From assembly GCA_001661515.1 (NCBI GenBank), contig LUVW01000004.1, positions 811,467-843,076 on the forward strand: a DNA stretch of 31,610 bases, given 5' to 3'. The notes below the pieces were generated by a model. That model was not told where the DNA came from. It searched no databases and saw only the letters and a list, made by a program, of their open reading frames with translations. The translations under genes were made by a program, and so were the position numbers. This document shows positions 10,307 through 20,318 of this stretch, in pieces. Within the stretch, counting starts at the first letter, position 1. Every line of letters begins with the position of its first letter. Source of the DNA: Capniomyces stellatus. Its lineage: Eukaryota; Kickxellomycota; Harpellomycetes; Harpellales; Legeriomycetaceae.

Positions 10307-11702
10307 TTTCTTCATTTTGATCACCATCATAATTTTCTTCATCATCATCATTTTCTTCATAATCATCATTTTCTTCATTTTCTTCATTTTCTTCATTTTC
10401 TTCATCATCATCATTTTCTTCATTTTGATCATCATCATCACTATAGTCGTCATCACCATCATTGTCATGTTCTTTATTTTGATCAGGTTCATCGTCGGGT
10501 TCTGAACCATCTTCGGGTTGCAGATTCTCATCAAAAACGCTGTTGTCGAAATCAGCTACTTTAGAATCAATTTCATCATTGCTGCTGTCTACACTGCTTG
10601 AATCGAGTGCCTCGGACTCATCTGAGCTTAGTACCGCTTCTTCAGCTTCGTCTGTTATAGGAGTTATGTCACTTTGTGGTGTCCCACTTTTTGAGGAAGG
10701 TACATTAGAGGCTATTATTTTGTTGATATCGTTTACCGATCCAGCATTTATCGGCGGAACATTGCCAATTTCTTCTCCAGCTGACCCGATATTGCCTGAT
10801 GCAGTCTCACTTGGCTCCCTCTTTTTGGGACTAGGAATGCCAGATCCCTTGCTGGTTGTTAGCTCCACCTTACCACCCCTAGAATTCTTATTAATCCAGC
10901 CAATATAATGGATCGGGTTTGTATAGAAGTCCGCACTATCTTCTCCTCCGCAAAGCTGGCCCTTGCTACCTCCACCTAATGCAAAGCTCACAATACCAAC
11001 CAGCCCACCGTTAGTTCCTGGTAAATACATCGGTCCCCCAGAATCACCTAAACAAGCTGCCTCGCCATTTGCTGGTGTTACACATATAAACATGCTATCT
11101 TTTCCATTACTTTTCCACTTGCTCAAAATACTTGAGCATCGATTTCCAGATGTTATATGCACCTGCGTTCTCGTCAACATAGTATTGATAGTCGATTTGT
11201 CATTTCCTGTCACGCCCCAGCCTGCCACCTCGACAACCAGATCGTCGGTTACCTCTCCGCTATATATTTTGGCTGGCTTGGCATGGTTTGGATCAACAGG
11301 GGTTTCCAAAATTATTAGGGCGATATCGTTTTTTAGTTTACTAGTTTGGTGTCTGTAGTTTCTGTAGACAATAATCTCTCTAGCCGAGTACATGTAACGC
11401 CTATCGCTATTATCTTCGCTCCCAAAGCCGATTTCTGCGCTCTTATGATGATAAATCTGCTTTTTGTCGTTTACAACACAATGAGCTGCTGTTAAAAACA
11501 AAGCCTCAGATATGAGTGTGCCGCCACAACTGTCGCCGCTATTGGCACTAGTCTTGATAAACAAATGCCCAATGGATGGAAAGTCAGAAATAGATCCGTA
11601 TTCGCCGTTAACCACCCGACTTTCTTTTGATTGCCTGTGGTTTGTAGGCCTCACCATTGTGGAGTTTGCCAATAGTAGAGCCAAATGGGATAGTAAGCGC
11701 AT
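10203..11702 (-). CDS. Secreted S1-family serine protease with acidic repeat tail
   Basis: Intronless 499-aa chymotrypsin-fold protease, presumably extracellular. Residues 1 to about 18 form a short hydrophobic secretion signal. R29-V30 in SRVVNG is the expected activation cleavage. The triad is complete: H74 (TAAHC), D126 (NDIALI) and S221 (GDSGGP). Cysteine pairs fit three conserved disulfides: C59-C75, C189-C207 and C217-C251. The residue at the chymotrypsin-189 position, six before the catalytic Ser, is Ala (sequence EAACLGDSGG), so Arg/Lys preference as in trypsin is not expected. The protease domain ends near 272 (IGWI). Then come a Ser/Glu/Asp-rich linker and, from about 390, an almost uninterrupted Asp/Glu/Asn tail of about 110 residues. 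That tail is encoded by a GAT/GAA-type trinucleotide microsatellite, so its length is likely to vary. S1 proteases are common in insect-associated fungi (family knowledge), but the acidic tail is unusual. Confidence 0.9.
10206..10460. repeat. Trinucleotide microsatellite encoding the acidic protease tail
   Basis: On the plus strand CAT/CAC triplets are interspersed with TTTTCTTCA blocks. On the minus (coding) strand this gives runs of Asp with Glu-Glu-Asn inserts. Two layers are visible: pure Asp/Gly stretches near the stop codon and a repeated ENEE-type block further in. Both plus-strand and other-frame ORFs over this block are artefacts of the repeat. Confidence 0.9.
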
Positions 11703-12314
11703 CTCTATCCAGTAGCCCCCAATTTTGCTGTACCAGCCAGGTCACGCTTAATATTTTGTGTTGAAAACAAGAGTATACAAGTAAATGTAGCCAAGAGCAA
11801 GATTAATTATAGCCAAGTGCAAGAGCAGGAGCAAAAATGTAAACTTGGTGTTGTAAAGCCTGTTGTTTTTAGAGGAGTTAAAATGCGCTTCAGATATCAA
11901 AACAGGATAGTTTGGTTATATAATTGTATTATATTCAACAGTGATACATATTTCTCCTATGCTCAAGATTTAACTTTTGAAGCTGCCAAATGTATTTGTT
12001 GAACTGACATGTCCTTTTCTTTCTTTTATTTTACGCTTTTTTTCATTAAACTTTTCAGAACTTTCAAGGATTTTAATTTACTATACTTTTTTAGGCCACT
12101 GGTATTGCTCCTTGGTGTTATTTGTGAATATTTTTTTTGTAATACCCAAGCTGCCTTTGTCTGACGACGGGGTTTTTTTATCTCCATATTTGATTCATCA
12201 AAGTAATTGGCACATTTTGAACTATGTATTATAGTGTGCCTCAGGGCAAAGTATTACTAAATATATTTTCTTTCAAGCCAAACTTAACCTATCAAATATA
12301 TTTAATTATTTAAT
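11703..12314. other. Intergenic / promoter of the protease
   Basis: AT-rich sequence upstream of the minus-strand protease. Frames of 61-85 codons at 11817-12234 have no believable composition or motif. No other element is seen. Confidence 0.4.
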
Positions 12315-12730
12315 ATGAGAACGGCGTTAGTTAATCAGACTCATTGCAAAAAAGCAAACAGTCACATCTTAATTGAGCCCAATGTTCAAATGTTCGGTTA
12401 TAGTCCCAATCTGGTCATAAGCTTTAATGAAGCTCTTATCCAGGACTCTGTATTCGTGATACAAAGTGGCCGTTTGGTCTATAGAGCTGTAAACCCCGAT
12501 GCTATTTTTAGTTTTCATAATCCTCTCGCTTACCCGCTTTGCTTTCATTTAGTATTCTTAATCAAAGGGAACAGAAAAGACAAAACTTCGGCATCAGTTG
12601 CTTAAAGCGTAATAAGTCCAATGAAGCTGATTTTGTTTTTCGCCGGGATAATCTCTGGAGACAAAATTTTTTTGATGAGAAAAGAAAACTCGCCATTTTT
12701 GAAATTGAAACAGAAAAGTTACAGAAATAA
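12315..12730. other. Ambiguous coding remnant, strand unresolved
   Basis: On the plus strand two overlapping frames follow each other: 96 codons from an ATG at 12315 to 12605, then 63 codons at 12539-12730. This is the picture left by a frameshifted gene. On the minus strand an ATG at 12696 opens a basic, Ser/Arg-rich start (MASFLFSSKKFCLQRLSRR) resembling a mitochondrial presequence. A second minus frame ends at 12369 and is preceded by a TACTAA branch-like site. A join from a weak GTTTTG donor to an acceptor near 12530 keeps phase. I recognise none of the products. Confidence 0.25.
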
Positions 12731-13063
12731 ACTAGACCAATTTATTTTGATTCAATTGTCGATTACCCAATAATAAACTGAACTTATTTAGCCAATCCAA
12801 TCCACCCAAACTCAGAAAAATTAATCAGCCAACAAGTTTTTGTTTCTTTAAATCAGCTTGATCGCATTAGCAGGTAAACTTTTTTTTTTTTATTGATTCA
12901 CGTAAAAGTTTCAAAAGTTCAGCGACAATAGCACTTTTTATAACTGAATTAGTGATTCACCTATTTTAGTAGCCGCGTTCAGGAAAAACACTTTATAAGG
13001 AGTTACAAGCTAAAGGCATAAAAAAAAGGTACAAGCTATACTAAACGGGTAATTAAAGGGATA
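12731..13063. other. Upstream region of the ETT1-like gene
   Basis: AT-rich stretch without ORFs, presumably the promoter and leader of the gene starting at 13064. A GGGATA just before the ATG and several short A runs are the only notable features. Confidence 0.4.
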
Positions 13064-15096
13064 ATGTCTGACAAAGCAAATGGGAAAAGGAGGCCAATGG
13101 GGCTAAAGTCGTCGGTGGCCAAGAAAATGAAAGAATCTGCAGACGTTGGCACCAGCAGTGAGGTCAACGCGGTAGTGAATGACTACGAGGACGATAAAAC
13201 AGCAACGATTGCTTTAAAAAACGAAAGTGGCAAAGAATTAAACGAGATTGATGAAATTGAAGAGATTTACAATAATGCGTTGGAGGTAGCAGGTAAGTTG
13301 TAAAGTATTGGGGGTTGAAGCTGGAGTTGAAATTGGGGTTGAAAAAGGAAGGGAAAAAGAATAAAGATTGAAGCTTTTATAAGGTATTTAGATCAATTGC
13401 AACCTAAATAAATTTTAGAAAGCGACAGCGATAAGGCCACAATGTTGCTAAACGGAACAGTGCATGAATGCGACAGATTAATTCAGATCAATGACAAACA
13501 AACAGAGGGAACTTCAGAGTCAGTCAAACTGTCTTCAAAGCTGTACTACTTGTACGGTGTTAGTCTTTATAGTTTAAGCGAGTTTTCTGAGCCAGAGGAT
13601 GTGGTAGAATATTTGAAGCTGGGGGTAGAGCGCCTTACTCAAGCTAAAGAGAGGTTTGATGAAGAGTTGAAGGAAAATCGAGAGAATGAAGGCCAGACTC
13701 AAGATTTGGATTTTGGTTGGAAAATTGAAATTGGACTTGGAAAGTGTGAGCTGAGTTTGGTAAGTAGAATCCAAATGATAGATTTTTATTTTAAAGAAAA
13801 GAATGTTGGTTACTTGGGTGCAATGTATAGCTGTATAGTGTGTTTGGATTGTTAGAGGATGTCTTGAGTAATCAAGTGGATGGGAAACCCCTGGTTGGTG
13901 CTGTTCAAATAGGCTCGCCACATTGGGGACGAGAAGGAAAAGTTCAGGCACACAGTTAAGGGGCTTGGCATTTTTGCTAGTGCTGTGAAGCTTATAGAAG
14001 AGAAAATCACGACTAAAGCGGATGCAGATGCAGATGCGGATAGAAAAGAGCCTTCACAGGAAGCCAAGGCGTTTTTATCCAGAGTGTACGAGCTGATGGA
14101 TCTAGTGCTGTTTTTTGGCGAAGATTGCGGATCGATTGACGTGCTGAAACGTATTGATGCTTGGGTCGTTGGAAATGCAGACATTGTCAAGAGATGTAAA
14201 TAATCTTTCGGTTTAAACTGTTACTGGCCCTTATAACAATGCGACTAATTTTGGAGTAATTTATTAGATTTAGGCGACGAGTTGTCCCATGAAATCCACT
14301 ACTACCTTGGCAGGTCCGAGTGGTATCAGGCAGTGCATTACCTGGACATTTTGGACAGTGGGGATAGCGAGAGTGAAGACGAGGAGGAAGAGGATGAGGA
14401 GGAGGAGAAGGAGGAAACTGAGTCGGATAAATTAAACAAATCGTTTGCTCTTGAAAAGCTAGAATTGGGTAAGCTTTTGGCTCAATATGAATATTTATAT
14501 ACTGTGTTGCTAACTGTTGCACGCAAAAAAAAAAAGAAGGGATATGTGGTATGGTCTTTGCGCTGATTGGCCCTGCGTCGAATTCCCAACTTATTTATCG
14601 GACTTTGTGTCCAACTATCAAACTGCCAAGCAAACAATTTCAGAAAGATCAACACCATGTATTTCAAAGCCTCTGACTCGCACATGCCTTTTTGTGGAAT
14701 GTATATGATTTAACTATAGCCGAATCGCATTTTAAAAAGTCTATTGACTTTGGGAATACGGAATCCGCTCCTGATGTTTACTCTTTGGTAAGTATTGGTC
14801 ATTATAAACATGGCCCGCTCTTTTCATATCAATTTTTCTATCTTTCTACCTATTTTTTCTAGATGAATGCTTTGCAGGTGCTTTATACTAAACTGTCTTT
14901 TTTTATTGTTTTTTTGCTCAAATTATAGCTGGGCGAAGTTTTGCTAAACAAAGGAAACTTGATAAATGACCAGGACATTCAAACTCAAGTGTATCAGAGT
15001 GCTGTGGATTCTTTTAATTTGTCGGTTAAGCTGTCAAATGGCACAAATGCTCTCCCAGACCATATAGTTGCCTTCATTGACGAGTGGAGCCAATAA
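13064..15096 (+). CDS. ETT1: Ett1-like nuclear TPR protein, six exons
   Basis: Proposed join 13064-13292, 13419-13759, 13913-14195, 14268-14468, 14720-14787, 14929-15096 (429 aa, close to the ~410 aa of yeast Ett1). Ett1 (enhancer of translation termination 1) is a nuclear fungal protein with TPR-like helices linked to translation termination efficiency. Support: a basic N-terminus with GKRRPMGLK, resembling the KRPLGLGK start of Ett1; helical repeats throughout; and a C-terminal TPR (LELAESHFKKSIDFG followed by PDVYSLLGEVLLNKGN) that appears only across two splice junctions. An acidic Glu/Asp insert lies between the fourth and fifth exon segments. All phases agree. The exon 4 acceptor could be at 14274 instead of 14268 (a two-residue difference). 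A 15-nt in-frame microexon at about 14863-14877 is possible but breaks TPR spacing. Confidence 0.75.
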
Positions 15097-15410
15097 CATA
15101 TCACGGGTGTCTTTACTTTATACTTTTGCGTTGCTTGCATTTTTTTTTTTATTGGTGCCAGCTTTATGTCAATTAGTAGCACCTAGTTCTAGTTTTATTG
15201 CTTTATTACACTCCTTCTTGGCTACTTATTAAACCTGTTTTTTTTCCGGTTTGTTTTCGGTTTTGCTTGATGGTATTGATGTCTACAACCTAGCAGTGCA
15301 ACATTAAACATTTCTCAAGGTGATGTTCCTGTTTAGCTTTAAGTCCTCTCCTGGGCCTATTGTTATGGTACTTTGGTACTTTGTTCTGGTTGTCCTGATT
15401 GTTCTTGAAC
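15097..15410. other. 3' flanking region of ETT1-like gene
   Basis: T-rich sequence with several T8-T9 runs and no coding signal. It lies between the 3' ends of two convergent genes if the minus-strand candidate at 15411-16048 is real. Confidence 0.4.
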
Positions 15411-16048
15411 CTAAAAAACTAGCTGATGTATTTTACTGAAGATTGCCGTACGTTGAACCTGGCCAATAGCCTCGTTAAAGCCACAACATATGACCTGAAA
15501 ATAATCATCGAAACAAAGGCGGGTTCTAGGCCTTGTTGCATTGCTTAATTTGAAAAATGGTTTAGCAAAAAGAGCAAGATTTGGTGTTCTGATATATGGA
15601 AATAAATTAAAGAGAAGTAGCAAAAACATACACAAATTACCTAAGACAAATCTATTAGCACCATTCATTTGTTGGATTTGTAAAATCCAATTCAACCTGA
15701 TCACCAGAGCCAACCATTTTTACGTTTGGCAGTATCAGTTGGCCATATTCGTGCTTATTGCAAAGTCAAGCTCGCAATTAAGCAATTTTTACTATTGGAG
15801 TTGAAACAAATGATTGTGCAAATAGTAAGAAATCAACCTGAATACAATAAATAAATCCAAAATTAGAAATATAACAGAAAATTAGAAATATAACAGTAGA
15901 TTAGAATTAAAAAAAGCATCAAAAGAACGTCCAATTACCGAGTAACAAGATATAAATGATTAGACGCAGCAGTTGTAGGACTGTCATTGAACGATTTGTG
16001 TGTTGCAACAGAAGGCGTAGGAAGAACATCATATAGAATTGTTCTCAT
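15411..16048 (-). CDS. Candidate small multi-exon gene, product unknown
   Basis: Three minus-strand segments look coding. (1) ATG at 16048 to a GTAATT donor at 15938/15937: 36 codons beginning MRTILYDVLPTPSVATHK and ending in LYLVTR. (2) An open frame from an acceptor near 15753 to a TAA at 15657-15655, containing GQLILPNVKMVGSGDQVELD. (3) A terminal segment of about 40 codons ending at 15411, with VICCGFNEAIGQVQR. Segment 2 can be joined in phase to segment 3 through a weak GTGCTA donor. I could not find a phase-consistent link from 1 to 2, so a short exon is missing, the model is wrong, or the gene is decayed. An unspliced 100-codon frame (15713-15411) covers part of this but runs through likely intron. 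I cannot assign a function. Confidence 0.3.
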
Positions 16049-16929
16049 CTCGGTTAGTTTATTTGGAGGGTTCAAGAGAAGAAATAGCTGGGGATATAGG
16101 TGATATAAACGATGTTGTTACCGAGACTGCAGAGTTAAAAAAAAAAGAAAAAAAGATTCACAAGGTAACAAAAAGAACAATCCAGCAAAAGGAGTTGGAA
16201 GAGGTCAGCAAAAGGCAAAGTAGTAAACCGTAAGTTACTTTATTGTGTCAGATGTTAACGGATTGTCACTCGATTGGAAATGTGGGACAGAAAATAACAA
16301 GGAATAAAAGACAAGGAACAAGGAACAAGGAGCAATAGTGAGCCAATAAAGACACAGGAAAGCCGGGTACGGTTAAATTATAGCAAAGAAAAAACGAATA
16401 ACGGGAATGAACAATAAAAGTATAATCCGAAACGAGGATTAGATAGAAACAGAAAACGTGAAATCTTGGAAAGATTGCAGATTTCTATAAGAAAAAAATA
16501 AGTATGGCCGATTAGTAATCAAATTAAAAAGACTATAAATTGGGCAAGTAAAGTAACTTGAAGCAAAAAAAAAAAAAAAAGAAAGGAAAAGAAAAAGGAA
16601 GAAAGATTTGTTAAAGTTGAAACTACATTTTGTTTAACACCAAACCACCAAACTCGAAAAATAATAAACTTTTTTTATTCAGTAAAGTCTGATAAATTGC
16701 AATTACATATCGGATAGTATATTGTTACATTAAGGGTAAAATAAGAGAGATACTTTGTTACTTGGATACTCGGATACGGCATAGAATGAGAATATCAGAA
16801 CGAGAATAATACGCGAGAATATTAAAACGGGAATAATAAAACGAGAGTATTAAAGTAGAGGCAAAACAGACAATTTAATTTAATTAAAGGATTAGGGAAG
16901 GAAAAAAAAAAGACAGAATCAAAAATATT
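16049..16929. other. Purine-rich region upstream of the bZIP gene
   Basis: A/G-rich on the plus strand, probably the promoter and a long 5' leader of the bZIP gene, and the divergent promoter of the minus-strand candidate ending at 16048. A plus-strand 64-codon frame at 16039-16233 (start TTG, Lys/Glu-rich) has no ATG and is likely chance in purine-rich sequence. Confidence 0.45.
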
Positions 16930-19005
16930 ATGGACAAGATGGAGACAGTAAAGAGTAATAAGCGAAATGTGTCTGAATCGAACGAGAAGAATCTAGAAAG
17001 CAATGAGCATCTCAATGGTGAGACATTTAATTAAGTTGGTACTAGTGTTGGTAGCTGAATTGAAACAATTTATTGCGTTTAAATAAATGAAAACAAAGAA
17101 AAAAGAAAGGAAAGCTAGAAAAGAAAAGTAGTATAAAAAAAGACACGGGTTTGGTATAAAGCGATAATAAATCGAACGAGAATTAAACAAAGAGGCAACA
17201 AAAGTTGTTGTAAAAGAGGAAAGGGGAAAAAATAAAAGAAGAATTGAAGATATTTGGACTGACGTCAAGTTGAAATTAAATATAAAAAAATAGATAGCGA
17301 AGAGAATGAAAAAAAGGTAAAAAGGGTGGGAAGGAAGCCAGCAGAAACCGAGGCCAGAAATGTAAGTGGTAGAGACGGCAATATATGAATTTAATAGTAA
17401 TAGTAAAAAGTAAAAGAGAAAAGAGAGTAAATTGTTGATGGTGATGAATACGATATGAAATGATAGAAACGAGTAGCACAAAACAGAGCGGCGCAGAGAG
17501 CGTTCAGGCAGCGCAAGCAGGATCATGTGGAAAGACTGCAACAGGAGATTGAAGAGCTTAAAGAGGCGAAAGAAGTGGTAGATAAAGAGGCAACGCAGTT
17601 GAAGCTGACGGTAAAGAAGCTGCTTGACGAAAACATGAAGCTGAAGGGGTCAACAGAGTTCAAATATTCGGGGACAGACAAGTTTGATTTTGAGGTGATG
17701 AGGATAGGAGACATGCTGAAGGGCGATAAAGAGATCAAAAAGGAAGAGGAATTGGTAGAGAGCTTAGTGAACAAAATGAACAAAGAAGCACAGAAGCCTG
17801 AAGACGGAAGTACAGAGCTGTTTGGGATAAACGAAAACACAATTAATAAGCAACTTGACGCAGTTTGTGTGCTTGATGGTCTGGCACAGGAGATAAATAA
17901 GTTTGACACGGCCACTTTATTGGCTCAAAGCACTGAAGATCTGGCTTTGCAATTGAAGCCAGACACTGGGATATTTAGTTATAACGAAAGCATAGATTCA
18001 AGAAACAGCAGTGTTACAAGTGGAGGCAGTGATATAAACACCAACTCGGCCATAATTCCAGGCATCCAATCATCCAGCGCAGCTACACAGGCGCTAAACA
18101 ACCCATTTCTTTACTCAACAGATACAACACCCAATGGAGACATTTTTGACATCCAAAGCGTAGGCTCTTCCATAGAGCTGAAAAGCATAGGCAATTCTTC
18201 GTTGGATTTGGAGGGTGGCACCAAAATTCCCTTTTCAAACATGTACTCGCCACTAAACATCCAGGACGTGAACGTTGACATCTACATGAAGGCTTTGGAC
18301 CAAATCAAAATGATAAATGCCATGCCTTTACAACCTTCCCAACTCGGTGAATCCTTTGACTACAAATCCGTCTCTGCCAATAAAACCCTACCAAATTTGC
18401 CCAATAACAATTTCAACAACGATTTCAGCAGTGATTTCAGCGGCGATTTCAACCACGATTTGATTTCCCAGCCTATCAGCGCAAATCCCATCGATTTCTC
18501 TTTAAATGCCGCTCAATTAAACCCCTCCCAAAATCAATCAAATTCCGACTATAATCTGGGCGTCGAAATCTTGAAGTCTAAAGGCTATTCCCTAAATTGT
18601 CAAGATCAAACCCCAAGTCTAAATCTAGCCCAAGACCCAAGTCTAAATCTAACTCAAAATCAAACCTCTGCCTTTATTTATAACGACTCCGCTAGTAAGC
18701 TGCTATCACAACTTCAATCGTCTCAGCCAAATAACTATCTAACCCAAGACTTTTCTAGCTCCAACACCCAAAATAGTGACTCAAGTCCGTCTTCAGTTTC
18801 AATTCAAGTCCCTAGCAATACTCATAGTCCCTATGACATCTATTCAAACCATAATATTCCTCTAAACCAACCCATATACAATAATATCAGGGACGATGAG
18901 ATTGATGATCTTTGTTCCCTACTAACTGCCCAGGCCAAATGCTCAATTGAACTGGGCCGTGCATTCAGGGCCTTGCAAAACTCTGAAAGCCCAAACACCT
19001 TTTGA
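16930..19005 (+). CDS. YAP1: Yap1/Pap1-type bZIP transcription factor, three exons
   Basis: Proposed join 16930-17017, 17303-17361, 17467-19005 (561 aa). An alternative acceptor at 17270 adds 11 residues; CTGAC at 17259-17263 is a good branch site for 17303. Exons 2 and 3 together restore the fungal AP-1 signature: VKRVGRKPAETEARN, then KRVAQNRAAQRAFRQRK, with the NXXAQXXFR contacts of the Yap class. A leucine zipper follows with heptads L-L-V-L-L-L. The long middle is Asn/Ser/Gln/Asp-rich, as expected of an activation region. Near the end DDLCSLLTAQAKCSIEL (C532-X8-C541) closely matches the C-terminal cysteine-rich domain of Yap1/Pap1, which embeds the Crm1 export signal and senses oxidants. 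No N-terminal cysteine cluster is seen; only two other cysteines exist. The likely role is oxidative-stress gene activation with redox-controlled nuclear retention (family knowledge). Confidence 0.85.
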
Positions 19006-20318
19006 TTATCACTTGGTTATCTTTTGCTTCAAAATGCCTCTTTTATTTTTATTTACTTTATTTACTTTTTTTACTTGACCATGGCATTGTCATTGGGATC
19101 TTCCTTTACCTTGACTTTTCTTGCCAGCTATTTTGGTTTCATTATTTTTCTCCTACACTACTAGTAATTTTAGCCTTTATTTATTTACTTATTTATTTGC
19201 CCACCTAATTATCAATATCTAGATTTCCAAAATAACCTTGCTACTCCAGTGTTGTTGTTTTTCTGTTAAATACGTTCATTTAAGGTTTGGATTAGCCCGA
19301 CTTTTATTTGTTGGGTTGCAAGTTATTCTGGATTTGCCTTTTGTTTCGGGTATACCTCTCATTTGAGCAATTATTCCATCCATTTGTTTTAGTGCCTAAT
19401 ATCTACCATTAATTTTGTTTTTTTATTATTGAAATTGGTCTACTATTATTTTGGAAACTGTCGCTCAATTCTTTTTTTCTTTTTCTTTTTCATTTTGCCG
19501 TTAAATCTTGGTACTCTGTTTTCTACGAATTTGGCCCATTCAATATAAATTTTTGAATTGCGTTTTATCTAGTTTAAACATTGAGCCACCAACTTTATAT
19601 TGCCTTCTTTCTAGTTTAAAATTCCATAGCTCCAAACTTTTACTGTAGATCTCCTTTTAATCTTTAAAGTACTAATTTACAAGAAACCAACTAGTTGTAT
19701 CCGTGTAGAAATTAAAATAAATAAATTGTATATTAAACCAGCGTTCTAGAATCAGAGCCGAGTTTCAATCATATCCAACAGCAGTAATCAATTAAAGTAT
19801 ACCACTTCACTAAATGGTCATTGAAGTGATAGACATCATTTTTGTTTCATCTACACAGCCCTAAACTCGAATGAGCTGTCTTGACAGTGGTTTGGCATAC
19901 TAAAGTACATTAACGCTTTGCACTGACATTTTTTTTCTTCTTTTTTTATTTTTCTTGTGAACCACTTGTATTCAATGTAAAAAAAATAATCCAAATGATT
20001 CAGCTTTAAACTACCTGTATATTACCGAGTTAATAAACGAGCCTTGAGGCTACCTCAGTTTGTAAAGGCAGTATACAAATAGTGTACTTTTTCAGAAAAA
20101 ACCAACAAAATTCATCAACAAAATAATATAGACAAACAGGTGGATAAGTCAACCAAGATTTCTGCATAGGAAACATCCGAGTATAGTTTATTTACACTGA
20201 GGAGTATCGAGATAAAAGGACAAAATAAAAAGAATTGTTTACACATAGGAACAAACCCGCAAGATATATCAAACAAAACAAACTTGAGCACAAAATATTT
20301 GCATGGAAATACTTGAAA
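19006..20318. other. Pyrimidine-rich 3' region and intergenic
   Basis: The first ~650 bases after the bZIP stop are strongly T/C-rich on the plus strand, mirroring the C/T-rich second half of that gene. From about 19700 the composition returns to ordinary AT-rich. No gene is supported; the 68-codon frame at 19002-19208 is a low-complexity artefact. Confidence 0.5.

Noticed and set aside
10200..10505. Plus-strand 101-codon poly-Ile frame and a minus Met/Lys-rich frame
   Set aside because: Out-of-frame translations of the trinucleotide microsatellite that encodes the acidic tail of the protease.
14863..14877. Possible 15-nt microexon in the ETT1-like gene
   Set aside because: In frame and flanked by AG and GT, but it would break the TPR spacing restored by direct joining of 14787 to 14929, and the GTGCTT donor is weak.
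16039..16233. Lys/Glu-rich plus-strand frame upstream of the bZIP gene
   Set aside because: Opens with TTG, lies in purine-rich leader sequence and overlaps the candidate minus-strand start exon; probably chance.
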